Shown piece by piece: positions 25,386 to 32,478 of a DNA stretch of 44,140 nucleotides. Each line of letters opens with the position of its first letter. The stretch's first letter is position 1. The stretch is from Holtiella sp036655075 (GTDB lineage: Bacteria > Bacillota > Clostridia > Lachnospirales > Cellulosilyticaceae). Made by a program: the position numbers and the translations under genes. The stretch lies in assembly GCF_036655075.1 (NCBI RefSeq), contig NZ_JAVVQU010000027.1, positions 1 through 44,140 on the forward strand, written 5' to 3'. The notes beneath the pieces were generated by a model. That model made no database searches. It saw only the letters and a list, made by a program, of their open reading frames with translations, and was not told where the DNA came from.

Positions 25386-25407
25386 TTTAAAGAATAATAA
25401 TTATCAG

Positions 25408-25436
25408 TTGATTATTGCTTAGATGTATATTATAAT
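25408..25436 (+). promoter_or_regulatory. Sigma-A promoter of nox
   Basis: TTGATT (25408-25413), a 17-nt spacer and TATAAT (25431-25436), 39 nt before the start codon. Confidence 0.7.
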
Positions 25437-25475
25437 AAGAACGAGGATAAAATGACTTCTAAAGGAGGCTAAACT

Positions 25476-26813
25476 ATGAAAATTATTGTAATTGGATGTA
25501 CTCATGCAGGTACAGCAGCTATTGTAAATACTAAAAAGCTTTATCCAGAATCAGAAATTACAGTTTATGAAAAAAATAATAATATTTCTTTCTTGTCTTG
25601 TGGAATTGCACTTCATGTAGCAGATGTAGTAAAAGACCCTAAGGGACTTTTCTACAACTCGCCAGAAGGCTTGAATGAACTTGGTGTAGTGACTAAAATG
25701 GAACATGAAGTCACACGCGTAGATATTCAAAACAAATGTGTGGAAGTCAAAGATTTAAATTCAGGTGAAACTTTCCAAGATACTTATGACAAACTGATTG
25801 TAACGCTTGGTTCTTGGCCAATCGTTCCACCAATTCCTGGCATTGAACTTGAAAATATTGTATTATCTAAAAACTATAATCATTCTGAGACCATTATCCA
25901 AAAAGCAAAAGAGGCCAAACGTATTGTTGTTATTGGCGCAGGCTATATTGGTGTTGAGTTAGCAGAAGCATTCCAAATTCTTGGAAAAGAAACAACACTT
26001 ATTGATGCAGAAGCACGTATTATGAGTAAGTACTTAGATGCACCTTTTACTGAAAAAGCAGAAGAAGCATTTAAAGCTCATGGTGTAGCACTTGCAACAG
26101 GTGAAAAAGTTGTGCGTTTTGAAGGTGCAGAGGGCAAAGTGAGTGCAGTTGTAACAGATAAACAAACTTATGAAGCTGATTTAGTTGTACTGTGTATCGG
26201 GTTTAAGCCTAATGCGGACTTACTTAAAGGTCAAGTAGATATGCTTCCCAATGGAGCAATCATCATTGATGAATATATGCATACAAGTGCAGAAGATGTT
26301 TTTGCTGCAGGAGATTGTTGTGTAGTTGGTTACAACCCAACTGGGGATAGCCGTTATATTCCACTTGCAACCAATGCAGTACGTATGGGTACACTTGTAG
26401 CTAAAAATTTAGTGCAACCAACCCTAAAATATATGGGTACACAAGGCACATCAGGCATTAAAATTTACGAGTATAATATTGCCTCTACAGGGTTAACAGA
26501 AGAAGTTGCCAGAACAACAACTTCAATGAAAGTAAAATCTGTTATTTTAAATGATGCATATAGACCAGAATTTATGCCAACCCACGAAGATGCATTGATT
26601 AAACTTGTATATGAAGAAGACACCCATAGAGTATTGGGTGGACAAATTATTTCTAAATATGATTTAACACAACTTATGAACACACTCTCTGTAGTGGTTC
26701 AAAACAAGATGACAGTAGAAGAGCTGGCTATGACAGATTTCTTCTTCCAACCACACTTTAACAAACCATGGAGCTTATTAAATTTAGTGGCTTTAAAAGC
26801 ACTCGAAAACTAA
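25476..26813 (+). CDS. nox: NADH oxidase (water-forming type) / CoA-disulfide-reductase family
   Basis: The protein has 445 residues and starts 8 nt after AAAGGAGG. The FAD site IIVIGCTHAGTAAI leads the chain, the redox-active cysteine is C42 in NISFLSCGIAL (the form seen in enterococcal and streptococcal Nox, not the SYANCG form of CoA-disulfide reductases), the NADH site VVIGAGYIGVELAEAF lies near residue 150, and the second FAD motif DVFAAGDCC near 285. A C-terminal dimerisation domain completes the chain. Known members reduce O2 to water with NADH through a cysteine sulfenic acid. In an anaerobe this would protect against oxygen and recycle NAD+. Own promoter, and a short hairpin follows. 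Confidence 0.92.
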   Translation: MKIIVIGCTHAGTAAIVNTKKLYPESEITVYEKNNNISFLSCGIALHVADVVKDPKGLFYNSPEGLNELGVVTKMEHEVTRVDIQNKCVEVKDLNSGETFQDTYDKLIVTLGSWPIVPPIPGIELENIVLSKNYNHSETIIQKAKEAKRIVVIGAGYIGVELAEAFQILGKETTLIDAEARIMSKYLDAPFTEKAEEAFKAHGVALATGEKVVRFEGAEGKVSAVVTDKQTYEADLVVLCIGFKPNADLLKGQVDMLPNGAIIIDEYMHTSAEDVFAAGDCCVVGYNPTGDSRYIPLATNAVRMGTLVAKNLVQPTLKYMGTQGTSGIKIYEYNIASTGLTEEVARTTTSMKVKSVILNDAYRPEFMPTHEDALIKLVYEEDTHRVLGGQIISKYDLTQLMNTLSVVVQNKMTVEELAMTDFFFQPHFNKPWSLLNLVALKALEN

Positions 26814-26878
26814 GGTAATACAAAGTTTACTCGCTATGAACCTGTATTTACCAAGTTTCCTCCTACAACTATTAAAAT

Positions 26879-26899
26879 AAAAGGATATATTATCCTTTT
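26879..26899 (+). terminator. Short hairpin after nox
   Basis: AAAAGGATA (26879-26887), loop TAT, TATCCTTTT (26891-26899). It is compact with a T-run in the stem and is probably the nox terminator. Confidence 0.6.
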
Positions 26900-26923
26900 A
26901 ACTATTTAAATAAATCTAGGGCT

Positions 26924-26969
26924 AAAAAAGAGGGTGTATACTGCAAAGTGAGTTTGCAGTATACACCCT
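26924..26969 (-). terminator. Terminator of the Cys-rich coat-like operon
   Basis: AGGGTGTATACTGCAAA (26931-26947) pairs perfectly with TTTGCAGTATACACCCT (26953-26969), 17 bp. On the minus strand it is followed by CTTTTTTAG, so it ends the minus-strand genes. Confidence 0.88.
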
Positions 26970-26991
26970 TAATTCTATATTCTCTCATCTC

Positions 26992-27699
26992 TTAACAAAT
27001 CTCTTTAAAACTTACAATACTATCGATATTGATATAAATAATCTTTCCAGAACCAATTACCAAAGCTTTTATACAATGTTCATCTACACCTAAAATACAT
27101 ACTGGACCTTGTTTTCTTTCTAAATAAATCATTACCTTTTTACCTACTAACCTACGTAGCTCATGGGCAATGGAACCGCCACAACTTGTGTCACAGTCAC
27201 AAGGCTGCCTATCACAAGTTGTATATAAGTTGATTTGTTCCTGATTGCATGGGTAAGGACGATCACAAAAGTTTGGTGTAGGCCTACAAGGTGAGTAAAC
27301 ATTTTCAAATTCGCAACAAGGATTAGGTCTTGAGGTAGGGGGCTGACAAGATTTGCAGCAAGGCTCATCACCATAACAAGGATTAGGTTTTGGAGTAGGG
27401 CGCTGACAAGATTTGCAACAAGGCTCATCACAACAAGGGTTAGGTCTTAAGATAGGGCGCTGGCAAGGTTCAAAGCAAGGCTCATCACAACAAGGNNNNN
27501 NNNNNNNNNNNNNNNNNNNNNNNNNNNNNNNNNNNNNNNNNNNNNNNNNNNNNNNNNNNNNNNNNNNNNNNNNNNNNNNNNNNNNNNNNNNNNNNTCACA
27601 GCAAGGCATAGGCCTTGGATCAGGACGGCGACGACAATCTTCCCAGGCATATTCCTCAGAGTAAGGCATAGGTCTTGAACTTCTACGATATTCACTCAT
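26992..27699 (-). CDS. Cys/Pro-rich repeat protein with a small beta-type C-terminal domain (contains an assembly gap)
   Basis: The frame has 235 codons including an N-run. AAGGAGG precedes the ATG. The N-terminus is arginine-rich (SEYRRSSRPMPYSEEYAWED). The middle has units of 19-20 residues: PCCDEPCFEPCQRPILRPN, PCCDEPCCKSCQRPTPKPN, then one with a GDEPCCKSC core; further units are hidden by the gap. The last ~60 residues (LRRLVGKKVMIYLE, GVDEHCIKALV, IIYINIDSIVSFKEIC) match the small protein encoded upstream. Cysteine-rich repeat proteins of this type are typical of cross-linked spore coat or exosporium layers; the sigma-K-like promoter of the operon supports that. Function is inferred, and repeat number is unknown. 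Confidence 0.75.
   Translation of the reverse strand: MSEYRRSSRPMPYSEEYAWEDCRRRPDPRPMPCCXXXXXXXXXXXXXXXXXXXXXXXXXXXXXXXXXXPCCDEPCFEPCQRPILRPNPCCDEPCCKSCQRPTPKPNPCYGDEPCCKSCQPPTSRPNPCCEFENVYSPCRPTPNFCDRPYPCNQEQINLYTTCDRQPCDCDTSCGGSIAHELRRLVGKKVMIYLERKQGPVCILGVDEHCIKALVIGSGKIIYINIDSIVSFKEIC
27496..27595. other. 100-N assembly gap inside the Cys/Pro repeats
   Basis: Exactly 100 N are present, the usual placeholder for a gap of unknown size. Tandem repeats lie on its left side and the same PCC motif on its right, so the assembly probably collapsed or broke in the repeats. Confidence 0.98.
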
Positions 27700-27711
27700 T
27701 TTCGTTCCTCC

Positions 27712-27906
27712 TTAACACCTACAATCTTCAATGAAGTCAATATGACTCATATTGAAGATTTTAATATTTCCTGAACAAACCTCTATAGCTTTGACGTAAC
27801 AAGGTGTTATATTGCATATAAAAACCTTATAACGACATTTACCGCTATGAATAATCGCTTTTTGGCCAATAAGATGGCAAAGACTATCGGAATAACAAAA
27901 TGACAT
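27712..27906 (-). CDS. Small Cys-rich protein, paralogue of the neighbouring C-terminal domain
   Basis: The protein has 64 residues. The ATG at 27906 is 8 nt after AGGAGG on the minus strand; a TTG at 27912 is too close to it. The pattern LIGQKAIIHSGK, ICNITPCYVKAIEV, IKIFNMSHIDFIEDC parallels the C-terminus of the following gene (LVGKKVMIYLE, GVDEHCIKALV, IIYINIDSIVSFKEIC). The alternating hydrophobic pattern suggests a small beta barrel (Lsm or DUF2642-like). It has seven cysteines. The gap to the next gene is 12 nt, so they form one operon. A spore-coat role is an inference from the promoter and the partner. Confidence 0.75.
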   Translation of the reverse strand: MSFCYSDSLCHLIGQKAIIHSGKCRYKVFICNITPCYVKAIEVCSGNIKIFNMSHIDFIEDCRC

Positions 27907-27928
27907 AAGCAATTCCTCCTATAAACAA

Positions 27929-27968
27929 AGTAGGGAAAATTTTTATCTCTTTCTATAAATTCCCTACT
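27929..27968. other. Inverted repeat around the predicted transcription start of the coat-like operon
   Basis: AGTAGGGAA (27929-27937) and TTCCCTACT (27960-27968) are perfect inverse copies 22 nt apart. They lie between the sigma-K-like -10 box and the ribosome binding site, so this could be an operator or a leader hairpin. Confidence 0.45.
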
Positions 27969-27969
27969 A

Positions 27970-27998
27970 TAATGTATGACAAATTACGACAAGAGGTG
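27970..27998 (-). promoter_or_regulatory. Candidate sigma-K-type promoter of the Cys-rich operon
   Basis: On the minus strand CACC (27995-27998), 16 nt, then CATACATTA (27970-27978). This is a full match to the mACm-N16-CATANNNTA pattern of B. subtilis sigma-K; the -10 also suits sigma-E (CATACAHT). The small Cys-rich gene starts about 64 nt downstream. Confidence 0.6.
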
Positions 27999-28075
27999 AC
28001 GATGGAATTATATAATTTATTCAAAAAAGTAAAGAATAAATGAAAAATGTTCTGCATATGTTTAAAGCTTAACTA

Positions 28076-28084
28076 TGGTATAAT
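28076..28084 (+). promoter_or_regulatory. Extended -10 promoter of thrC
   Basis: TGG followed by TATAAT (28079-28084) forms an extended -10 element; no clear -35 box. The start codon is 41 nt downstream. I see no T-box or threonine leader peptide in this short leader. Confidence 0.5.
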
Positions 28085-28125
28085 CCTAAATATAGATTAT
28101 TTAGAGTAGATGAGGGGATGATGCG

Positions 28126-29607
28126 ATGAGTTGCTATCAAAGTACAAGAAATCAAACAATCAATATTACAGAAACAGAAGCGATATTACAGGGTATTTCA
28201 AAAGAAGGGGGACTTTTTGTTCCTAAAGAGCTTCCTAAAATGGATTTTGAACTGAATGCATTACTGGATTTTAACTATCAGACCTTGGCCTATCGTGTCA
28301 TCCGTCTCTTCTTTGACAACCTTAAAGAGGAAGATTTAAAAGGGTGTATAGCCCATGCCTATGATGAAAAGTTTGACACCCCTATGATTGCACCAGTAAA
28401 GACAACACAAACAGCACATTTTTTGGAGCTCTTTCATGGACCAACTTTAGCCTTTAAGGATATGGCCCTTTCTATTTTGCCATATCTCATGACAACCAGT
28501 AAACGTTATGAGCAAGAGGATAAAGAGATTATCATTTTAACTGCTACTTCTGGAGATACAGGCAAAGCAGCCCTTGAAGGTTTTGCAGATGTGCCTGGAA
28601 CTAAGATTATTGTATTCTTTCCAGAAGAGGGGGTAAGTGATGTGCAGAAGCGTCAGATGACTACACAAAAGGGTGAAAATACTTTGGTAGTAGGAATCAA
28701 AGGAAATTTTGACGATGCACAAACAGGCGTAAAGCAGATTTTTGCAGACCAAGCATTTGAAGCAGAACTTGCAGCCCAAGGTTTTGTTTTTTCTTCAGCC
28801 AATTCTATCAACATTGGGCGCCTTGTCCCACAAGTGGTATATTACTTTTATGCTTATGGAAGACTGGCCCAAGAGGGAAGCTTGCAAGTTGGTGAACCTA
28901 TGAATGTGGTCGTGCCAACAGGTAACTTTGGAAATATTTTAGCTGCCTACTATGCTAAGTGCATGGGACTTCCTATTGGTAAGTTTATCTGTGCTTCTAA
29001 TAAGAATAATGTACTCACAGACTTCTTTGAAAAGGGGATTTATGACAGAAGGCGTGACTTTTTCGTTACGAACTCACCTTCAATGGATATTTTAATTTCA
29101 AGCAACCTAGAACGCTTCTTATATTATATGTGCGAAGGGGATACAACACTTGTAACTGAGTTTATGGAGGACCTTAGAACAAAGGGGTATTACAAGGTCA
29201 CAGAAAAGATGCAAGAAAAGATGCAGCTTTTTGAGGCTGGATTTGCAGATGATGAAACTACTTTGGCCATGATTAAAAAAGTTTATGAAGAAGAAAACTA
29301 TTTAATGGATACCCATACAGCAGTAGCTTACGCAGTCTATGACAGCTATAAGACACGTACTAAAGACCTAACACCAACAGTGATTGCTTCTACTGCAAGC
29401 CCTTATAAATTTACAGGAAGTGTGATGTGTGCTTTAGACAAAAAATATGAAACACAAAATGATTTTGTTCTTTTGAAAGAAATGGAAAAACTTTTAAATA
29501 ACCAAATGCCAGAAGGTATTCGTGGCATTGAAACATTACCAATCAGGCACCAATGTGTGTGTGAAGTTACTCGGATGAAAGAGACAATAGCTGACTTCTT
29601 AAAATGA
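28126..29607 (+). CDS. thrC: Threonine synthase
   Basis: The protein has 493 residues, the length of the longer bacterial class. GAGGGGATG precedes the start. The chain begins with the family's YQSTRN motif; the PLP lysine is K111 in FHGPTLAFKDMAL; the phosphate loop TATSGDTGKAALEGF follows near residue 145, and SANSINIGRLVPQ and PTGNFGNILAAYYA mark the core. It converts O-phospho-L-homoserine to L-threonine with PLP in the cytoplasm. No thrA, thrB or hom gene is adjacent, so it is regulated on its own. Confidence 0.97.
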   Translation: MSCYQSTRNQTINITETEAILQGISKEGGLFVPKELPKMDFELNALLDFNYQTLAYRVIRLFFDNLKEEDLKGCIAHAYDEKFDTPMIAPVKTTQTAHFLELFHGPTLAFKDMALSILPYLMTTSKRYEQEDKEIIILTATSGDTGKAALEGFADVPGTKIIVFFPEEGVSDVQKRQMTTQKGENTLVVGIKGNFDDAQTGVKQIFADQAFEAELAAQGFVFSSANSINIGRLVPQVVYYFYAYGRLAQEGSLQVGEPMNVVVPTGNFGNILAAYYAKCMGLPIGKFICASNKNNVLTDFFEKGIYDRRRDFFVTNSPSMDILISSNLERFLYYMCEGDTTLVTEFMEDLRTKGYYKVTEKMQEKMQLFEAGFADDETTLAMIKKVYEEENYLMDTHTAVAYAVYDSYKTRTKDLTPTVIASTASPYKFTGSVMCALDKKYETQNDFVLLKEMEKLLNNQMPEGIRGIETLPIRHQCVCEVTRMKETIADFLK

Positions 29608-29787
29608 GATAGGTGGAGAGACTTGTAAAATACCCTCGAAATGTGCTATTGTAGTAAGGATAGATTATCGTAAAATAAGATATAGTAAAAAGGTCGAAAT
29701 TAATGTATAATAGATATGCTAATAGAGACGTTTATACTATGGAAAATAGTACTAGCATACGTTAAGAAAAAAGGAGAGTTATTGATT

Positions 29788-30297
29788 ATGACATTATATC
29801 AACAATGGGACAATTATGGTGAAGACGCAAAAGTACGTTCAACTGAAGAATACAAAAAAGTAGTTGAAAGATATTTAACAATGGAAAGAAACGTATACTC
29901 AGAACTTCTTGCAGATGTAAACACTGTAGTTGAAGGTACAGTAGCTGAACTTGCAAAACGTTTTGCAATGACAGAAGTAGAATTCGTTGGATTCGTAGAT
30001 GGTATTAACGAGAGTCTTAACCAAGGGGCTTATGACTTAGATACTTTAACAGCAGAATCTACAATCAAATTAGACTTTGACCTTAAAAAATTATATTGGA
30101 ATATGCTTGATGCTCAAGCAGATTGGCTTTACAATTTACCACAATGGGATGAACTTCTTACAAAAGAAGAACGTCAACAAGTTAAAAGAGACTTTAAAAA
30201 ATCAAAAACAGTTGTTATTGGTAAAAAAGTTGGACGTAACGATGCATGCCCATGTGGTAGTGGCAAAAAATACAAACAATGCTGCATGAACAAGTAA
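29788..30297 (+). CDS. SEC-C motif protein
   Basis: The protein has 169 residues, starting at the ATG after AAGGAGAG (29771-29778). An in-frame ATG at 29716 lies near the TATAAT (29706-29711) and is not used. The body is helical and acidic; the C-terminus ends with GRNDACPCGSGKKYKQCC, a complete zinc-binding SEC-C motif as in the C-terminus of SecA. Stand-alone SEC-C proteins are common in Firmicutes; their role is not settled (SecA or ribosome contact has been proposed for some). Its stop codon is part of the terminator stem. Confidence 0.85.
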   Translation: MTLYQQWDNYGEDAKVRSTEEYKKVVERYLTMERNVYSELLADVNTVVEGTVAELAKRFAMTEVEFVGFVDGINESLNQGAYDLDTLTAESTIKLDFDLKKLYWNMLDAQADWLYNLPQWDELLTKEERQQVKRDFKKSKTVVIGKKVGRNDACPCGSGKKYKQCCMNK

Positions 30298-30324
30298 TAA
30301 CTGCCTTTTGGCAGTTATTTTTTT
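30296..30324 (+). terminator. Terminator of the SEC-C gene
   Basis: AATAACTGCC (30296-30305), loop TTTT, GGCAGTTATT (30310-30319), then five more T. Confidence 0.92.
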
Positions 30325-30350
30325 AAGAAGCATTAGAAGGAGAGAGTAGG

Positions 30351-30845
30351 ATGGATATCGTTTGGTCATATTGTCTTATTGCAATTATTACACTTGTACT
30401 CGTTATCATTAGACTCATTAATAACAAATTATTAAAGCAATTCATGGAAAAGCATCCAGAAGGTACAAAATATGTTGTGTTTAAAAAGGACTTTTTCTAC
30501 ACAGTAGCAAAACTTGCTGTACTCATTACCCTTATTATTAATGGAATGACTTTATATGGTCATAGTAGATTGAATGTGCCAAGTATTGTGATGACTCTAT
30601 TTGTTGTCATGATGTGCTTATTAAGTGGTATAAGTTTCGTTATTGTAGATGGAAAAAAACACTTTGATATCTCCGGTTATGAATTATCTGAGGAAAACGT
30701 TAAGGACATTAAGATTAAAGAGCATAAAATGAGATTAAGTTGTACCATTCTTTTCAATGAAGAAATCAATGGGTATCAAGGAATGGAGTTTTACTTATTT
30801 GGTAAGGATAAACAAAAATTCATTGATCAAATCGAACAAATGTAA
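30351..30845 (+). CDS. Small membrane protein of unknown function
   Basis: The protein has 164 residues with AGAAGGAGAG before the ATG. Three hydrophobic segments lie near residues 5-24, 48-66 and 78-100; the remaining ~65 residues form a soluble domain (HFDISGYELSEENVKDIKI, LSCTILFNEEINGYQGMEFY) that probably folds like a small beta sheet. No family is recognised. It has its own ribosome binding site 26 nt after the SEC-C terminator and its own strong terminator, so partial read-through may express it. Confidence 0.7.
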   Translation: MDIVWSYCLIAIITLVLVIIRLINNKLLKQFMEKHPEGTKYVVFKKDFFYTVAKLAVLITLIINGMTLYGHSRLNVPSIVMTLFVVMMCLLSGISFVIVDGKKHFDISGYELSEENVKDIKIKEHKMRLSCTILFNEEINGYQGMEFYLFGKDKQKFIDQIEQM

Positions 30846-30853
30846 CAAAACTA

Positions 30854-30889
30854 AAAGAGAAACCGCTCAAAAGGTTTCTCTTTTTTTAC
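30854..30889 (+). terminator. Terminator after the small membrane protein gene
   Basis: AAAGAGAAACC (30854-30864) pairs with GGTTTCTCTTT (30873-30883), followed by more T. Confidence 0.92.
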
Positions 30890-31109
30890 GTTTCGAAGAA
30901 AAATGTAAAAAATAAATATTTTATAATTGTGTAATAACAATACATAATTGATATATAGATGAAAAAGTTTAGTGCTTTTCATTAAACTTCATTAACTCAT
31001 GAAAATACACTTTATTTTTTTTAAGATGGTGGTAGAATATAGGGTATGACATATAATGAATGGTGATTCATAAAAAAACAACGTCATGGGACAATAAGGA
31101 GTGAAAGGC

Positions 31110-31427
31110 ATGGAAGATATTATAAAAGAAATTATTAAGATCGACTCCAGTGCACTTGAGAACAAGAAGCAACAGGAAAATCGAATTAATGAGCGGAAGG
31201 CCTATTATGAAGCACAAATGGCGGCTTATCAGAAGGAGCGTTTAGCAAGTGCCAAGGAAAAAGCTGACGAAACGTATCAAAGTGTGATTAAGGCTAGCGA
31301 AGAGCAGTACAAATTTGAAGAAGAAAAGGCAAAGAAACAAGTACTGCTGATTGAGAATAAATATTTACAAGTGGAAGGTCCCCTACTTGAACAGGTGTTT
31401 AACAAACTTTTTCTAGTGGAGGCGTAA
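31110..31427 (+). CDS. ntpF: V-type ATPase peripheral stalk subunit (G/H type)
   Basis: The protein has 105 residues. I use the ATG at 31110, 8 nt after AAGGAG; a GTG at 31101 overlaps that site. The chain is nearly all charged helix (KQQENRINERKAYYEAQMAA, EEQYKFEEEKAKKQVLLIEN), as expected for the coiled-coil partner of subunit E in the peripheral stalk. It is the first gene of the nine-gene V-ATPase operon, and the next gene starts directly after its stop. The 220 bases before it are AT-rich with a weak hairpin (AAGTTTA at 30965, TAAACTT at 30983); I could not fix one promoter there. Confidence 0.8.
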   Translation: MEDIIKEIIKIDSSALENKKQQENRINERKAYYEAQMAAYQKERLASAKEKADETYQSVIKASEEQYKFEEEKAKKQVLLIENKYLQVEGPLLEQVFNKLFLVEA

Positions 31428-31428
31428 T

Positions 31429-32460
31429 ATGAATGTGTATGCATCCTATAATGCGATCAATAGTAAAATACACACCCGCAAGAAAACACTGCTCAAAAGG
31501 GATGATTGGAATAAAGTATTAGATTACACCACAGTTGCTCAGTTTACAGAATTTTTGAAAAAACGTTATGGATATGGTGTGCATCTTGAACATAACAAGA
31601 TAGAAGATATGCATAGAGGTGAGCTAGAAGTCATGTTACAACGCTATGTCGTTGGTGAAATCGAAAAGCTTCTGCATTACTTCTCAGGTCCTTATAAAGA
31701 TTTTATTAAAATTTTATTACTGCAGTATGATATAAGTGATTTACAACTTATTCTAAGGGCGATTGCCAGAAATGAGAGTATCAATGACTTGCAAAGACAT
31801 TTTGTGCATTCTGAAACGCATACACATTTGGCTTATGATAAGTTGATTGGGAGTCAATCCGTTTCTCAGTTTGTAGAGGGTCTTAAGGGTTCACTTTTTT
31901 ATGAAGATTTAAAGACAATGACACAAGAAGATGTGGTGACACGAGAGTTTCATATGGAAATGAAGTTTTATCTCTTATATTATAGAGAACTGATGAAAAA
32001 GGCAAAGAAACTCAGTGCCAATGACTATAGTATTGTAAAACAGATTATAGGACTTAAGATAGATTGCTTGAATATTCAGTGGATCTATCGAGCGATGAAG
32101 TATTATGATATTTCAAAAGAAGAGATTATGGTGTATAGCTTGCCAGGGGGAAATGTTTCTTATAATAGTCTTAAAAAATTAGTGTATGCGAAGTCTCTTG
32201 GAGAGTTTGAGACATTGGCCGAAAAGCATTTAAAAGATAATGTATTTGACCAAAGAGGGGATATGCTTTTAGAAAGAAATATGGACACCGTCCTTTATCA
32301 AATCATTCATAAAGTTAATGATGAAAATTCTATTGCACTCGCTCTTAGATATATTTTTGTCTTAGAAATAGAAACTCAGGATCTTATTGCAGTGACGGAA
32401 GGCATTCGTTATGGTCTTGATAAAGAAGAGATTAAAAAATACCTTGTTTATACATTATGA
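31429..32460 (+). CDS. ntpC: V-type ATPase subunit C (central stalk socket, d-type)
   Basis: The protein has 343 residues, the family size. It is all-helical, begins with VYASYNAINSKIHTRKKTLL and carries the three repeated helical bundles of the family (YDISDLQLILRAIARNE near residue 102, IGLKIDCLNIQWIYRAMKYY near 206). It caps the membrane rotor and receives the central shaft (D and F subunits). A GGAGG site lies before the ATG, one base after the previous stop codon. Confidence 0.92.
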   Translation: MNVYASYNAINSKIHTRKKTLLKRDDWNKVLDYTTVAQFTEFLKKRYGYGVHLEHNKIEDMHRGELEVMLQRYVVGEIEKLLHYFSGPYKDFIKILLLQYDISDLQLILRAIARNESINDLQRHFVHSETHTHLAYDKLIGSQSVSQFVEGLKGSLFYEDLKTMTQEDVVTREFHMEMKFYLLYYRELMKKAKKLSANDYSIVKQIIGLKIDCLNIQWIYRAMKYYDISKEEIMVYSLPGGNVSYNSLKKLVYAKSLGEFETLAEKHLKDNVFDQRGDMLLERNMDTVLYQIIHKVNDENSIALALRYIFVLEIETQDLIAVTEGIRYGLDKEEIKKYLVYTL

Positions 32461-32478
32461 TGAGTGGAGGAACAGTAG

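Noticed and set aside
27999..28125. T-box or threonine leader before thrC
   Set aside because: The leader after the -10 box is only about 35 nt long and has no specifier hairpin or terminator-antiterminator pair.
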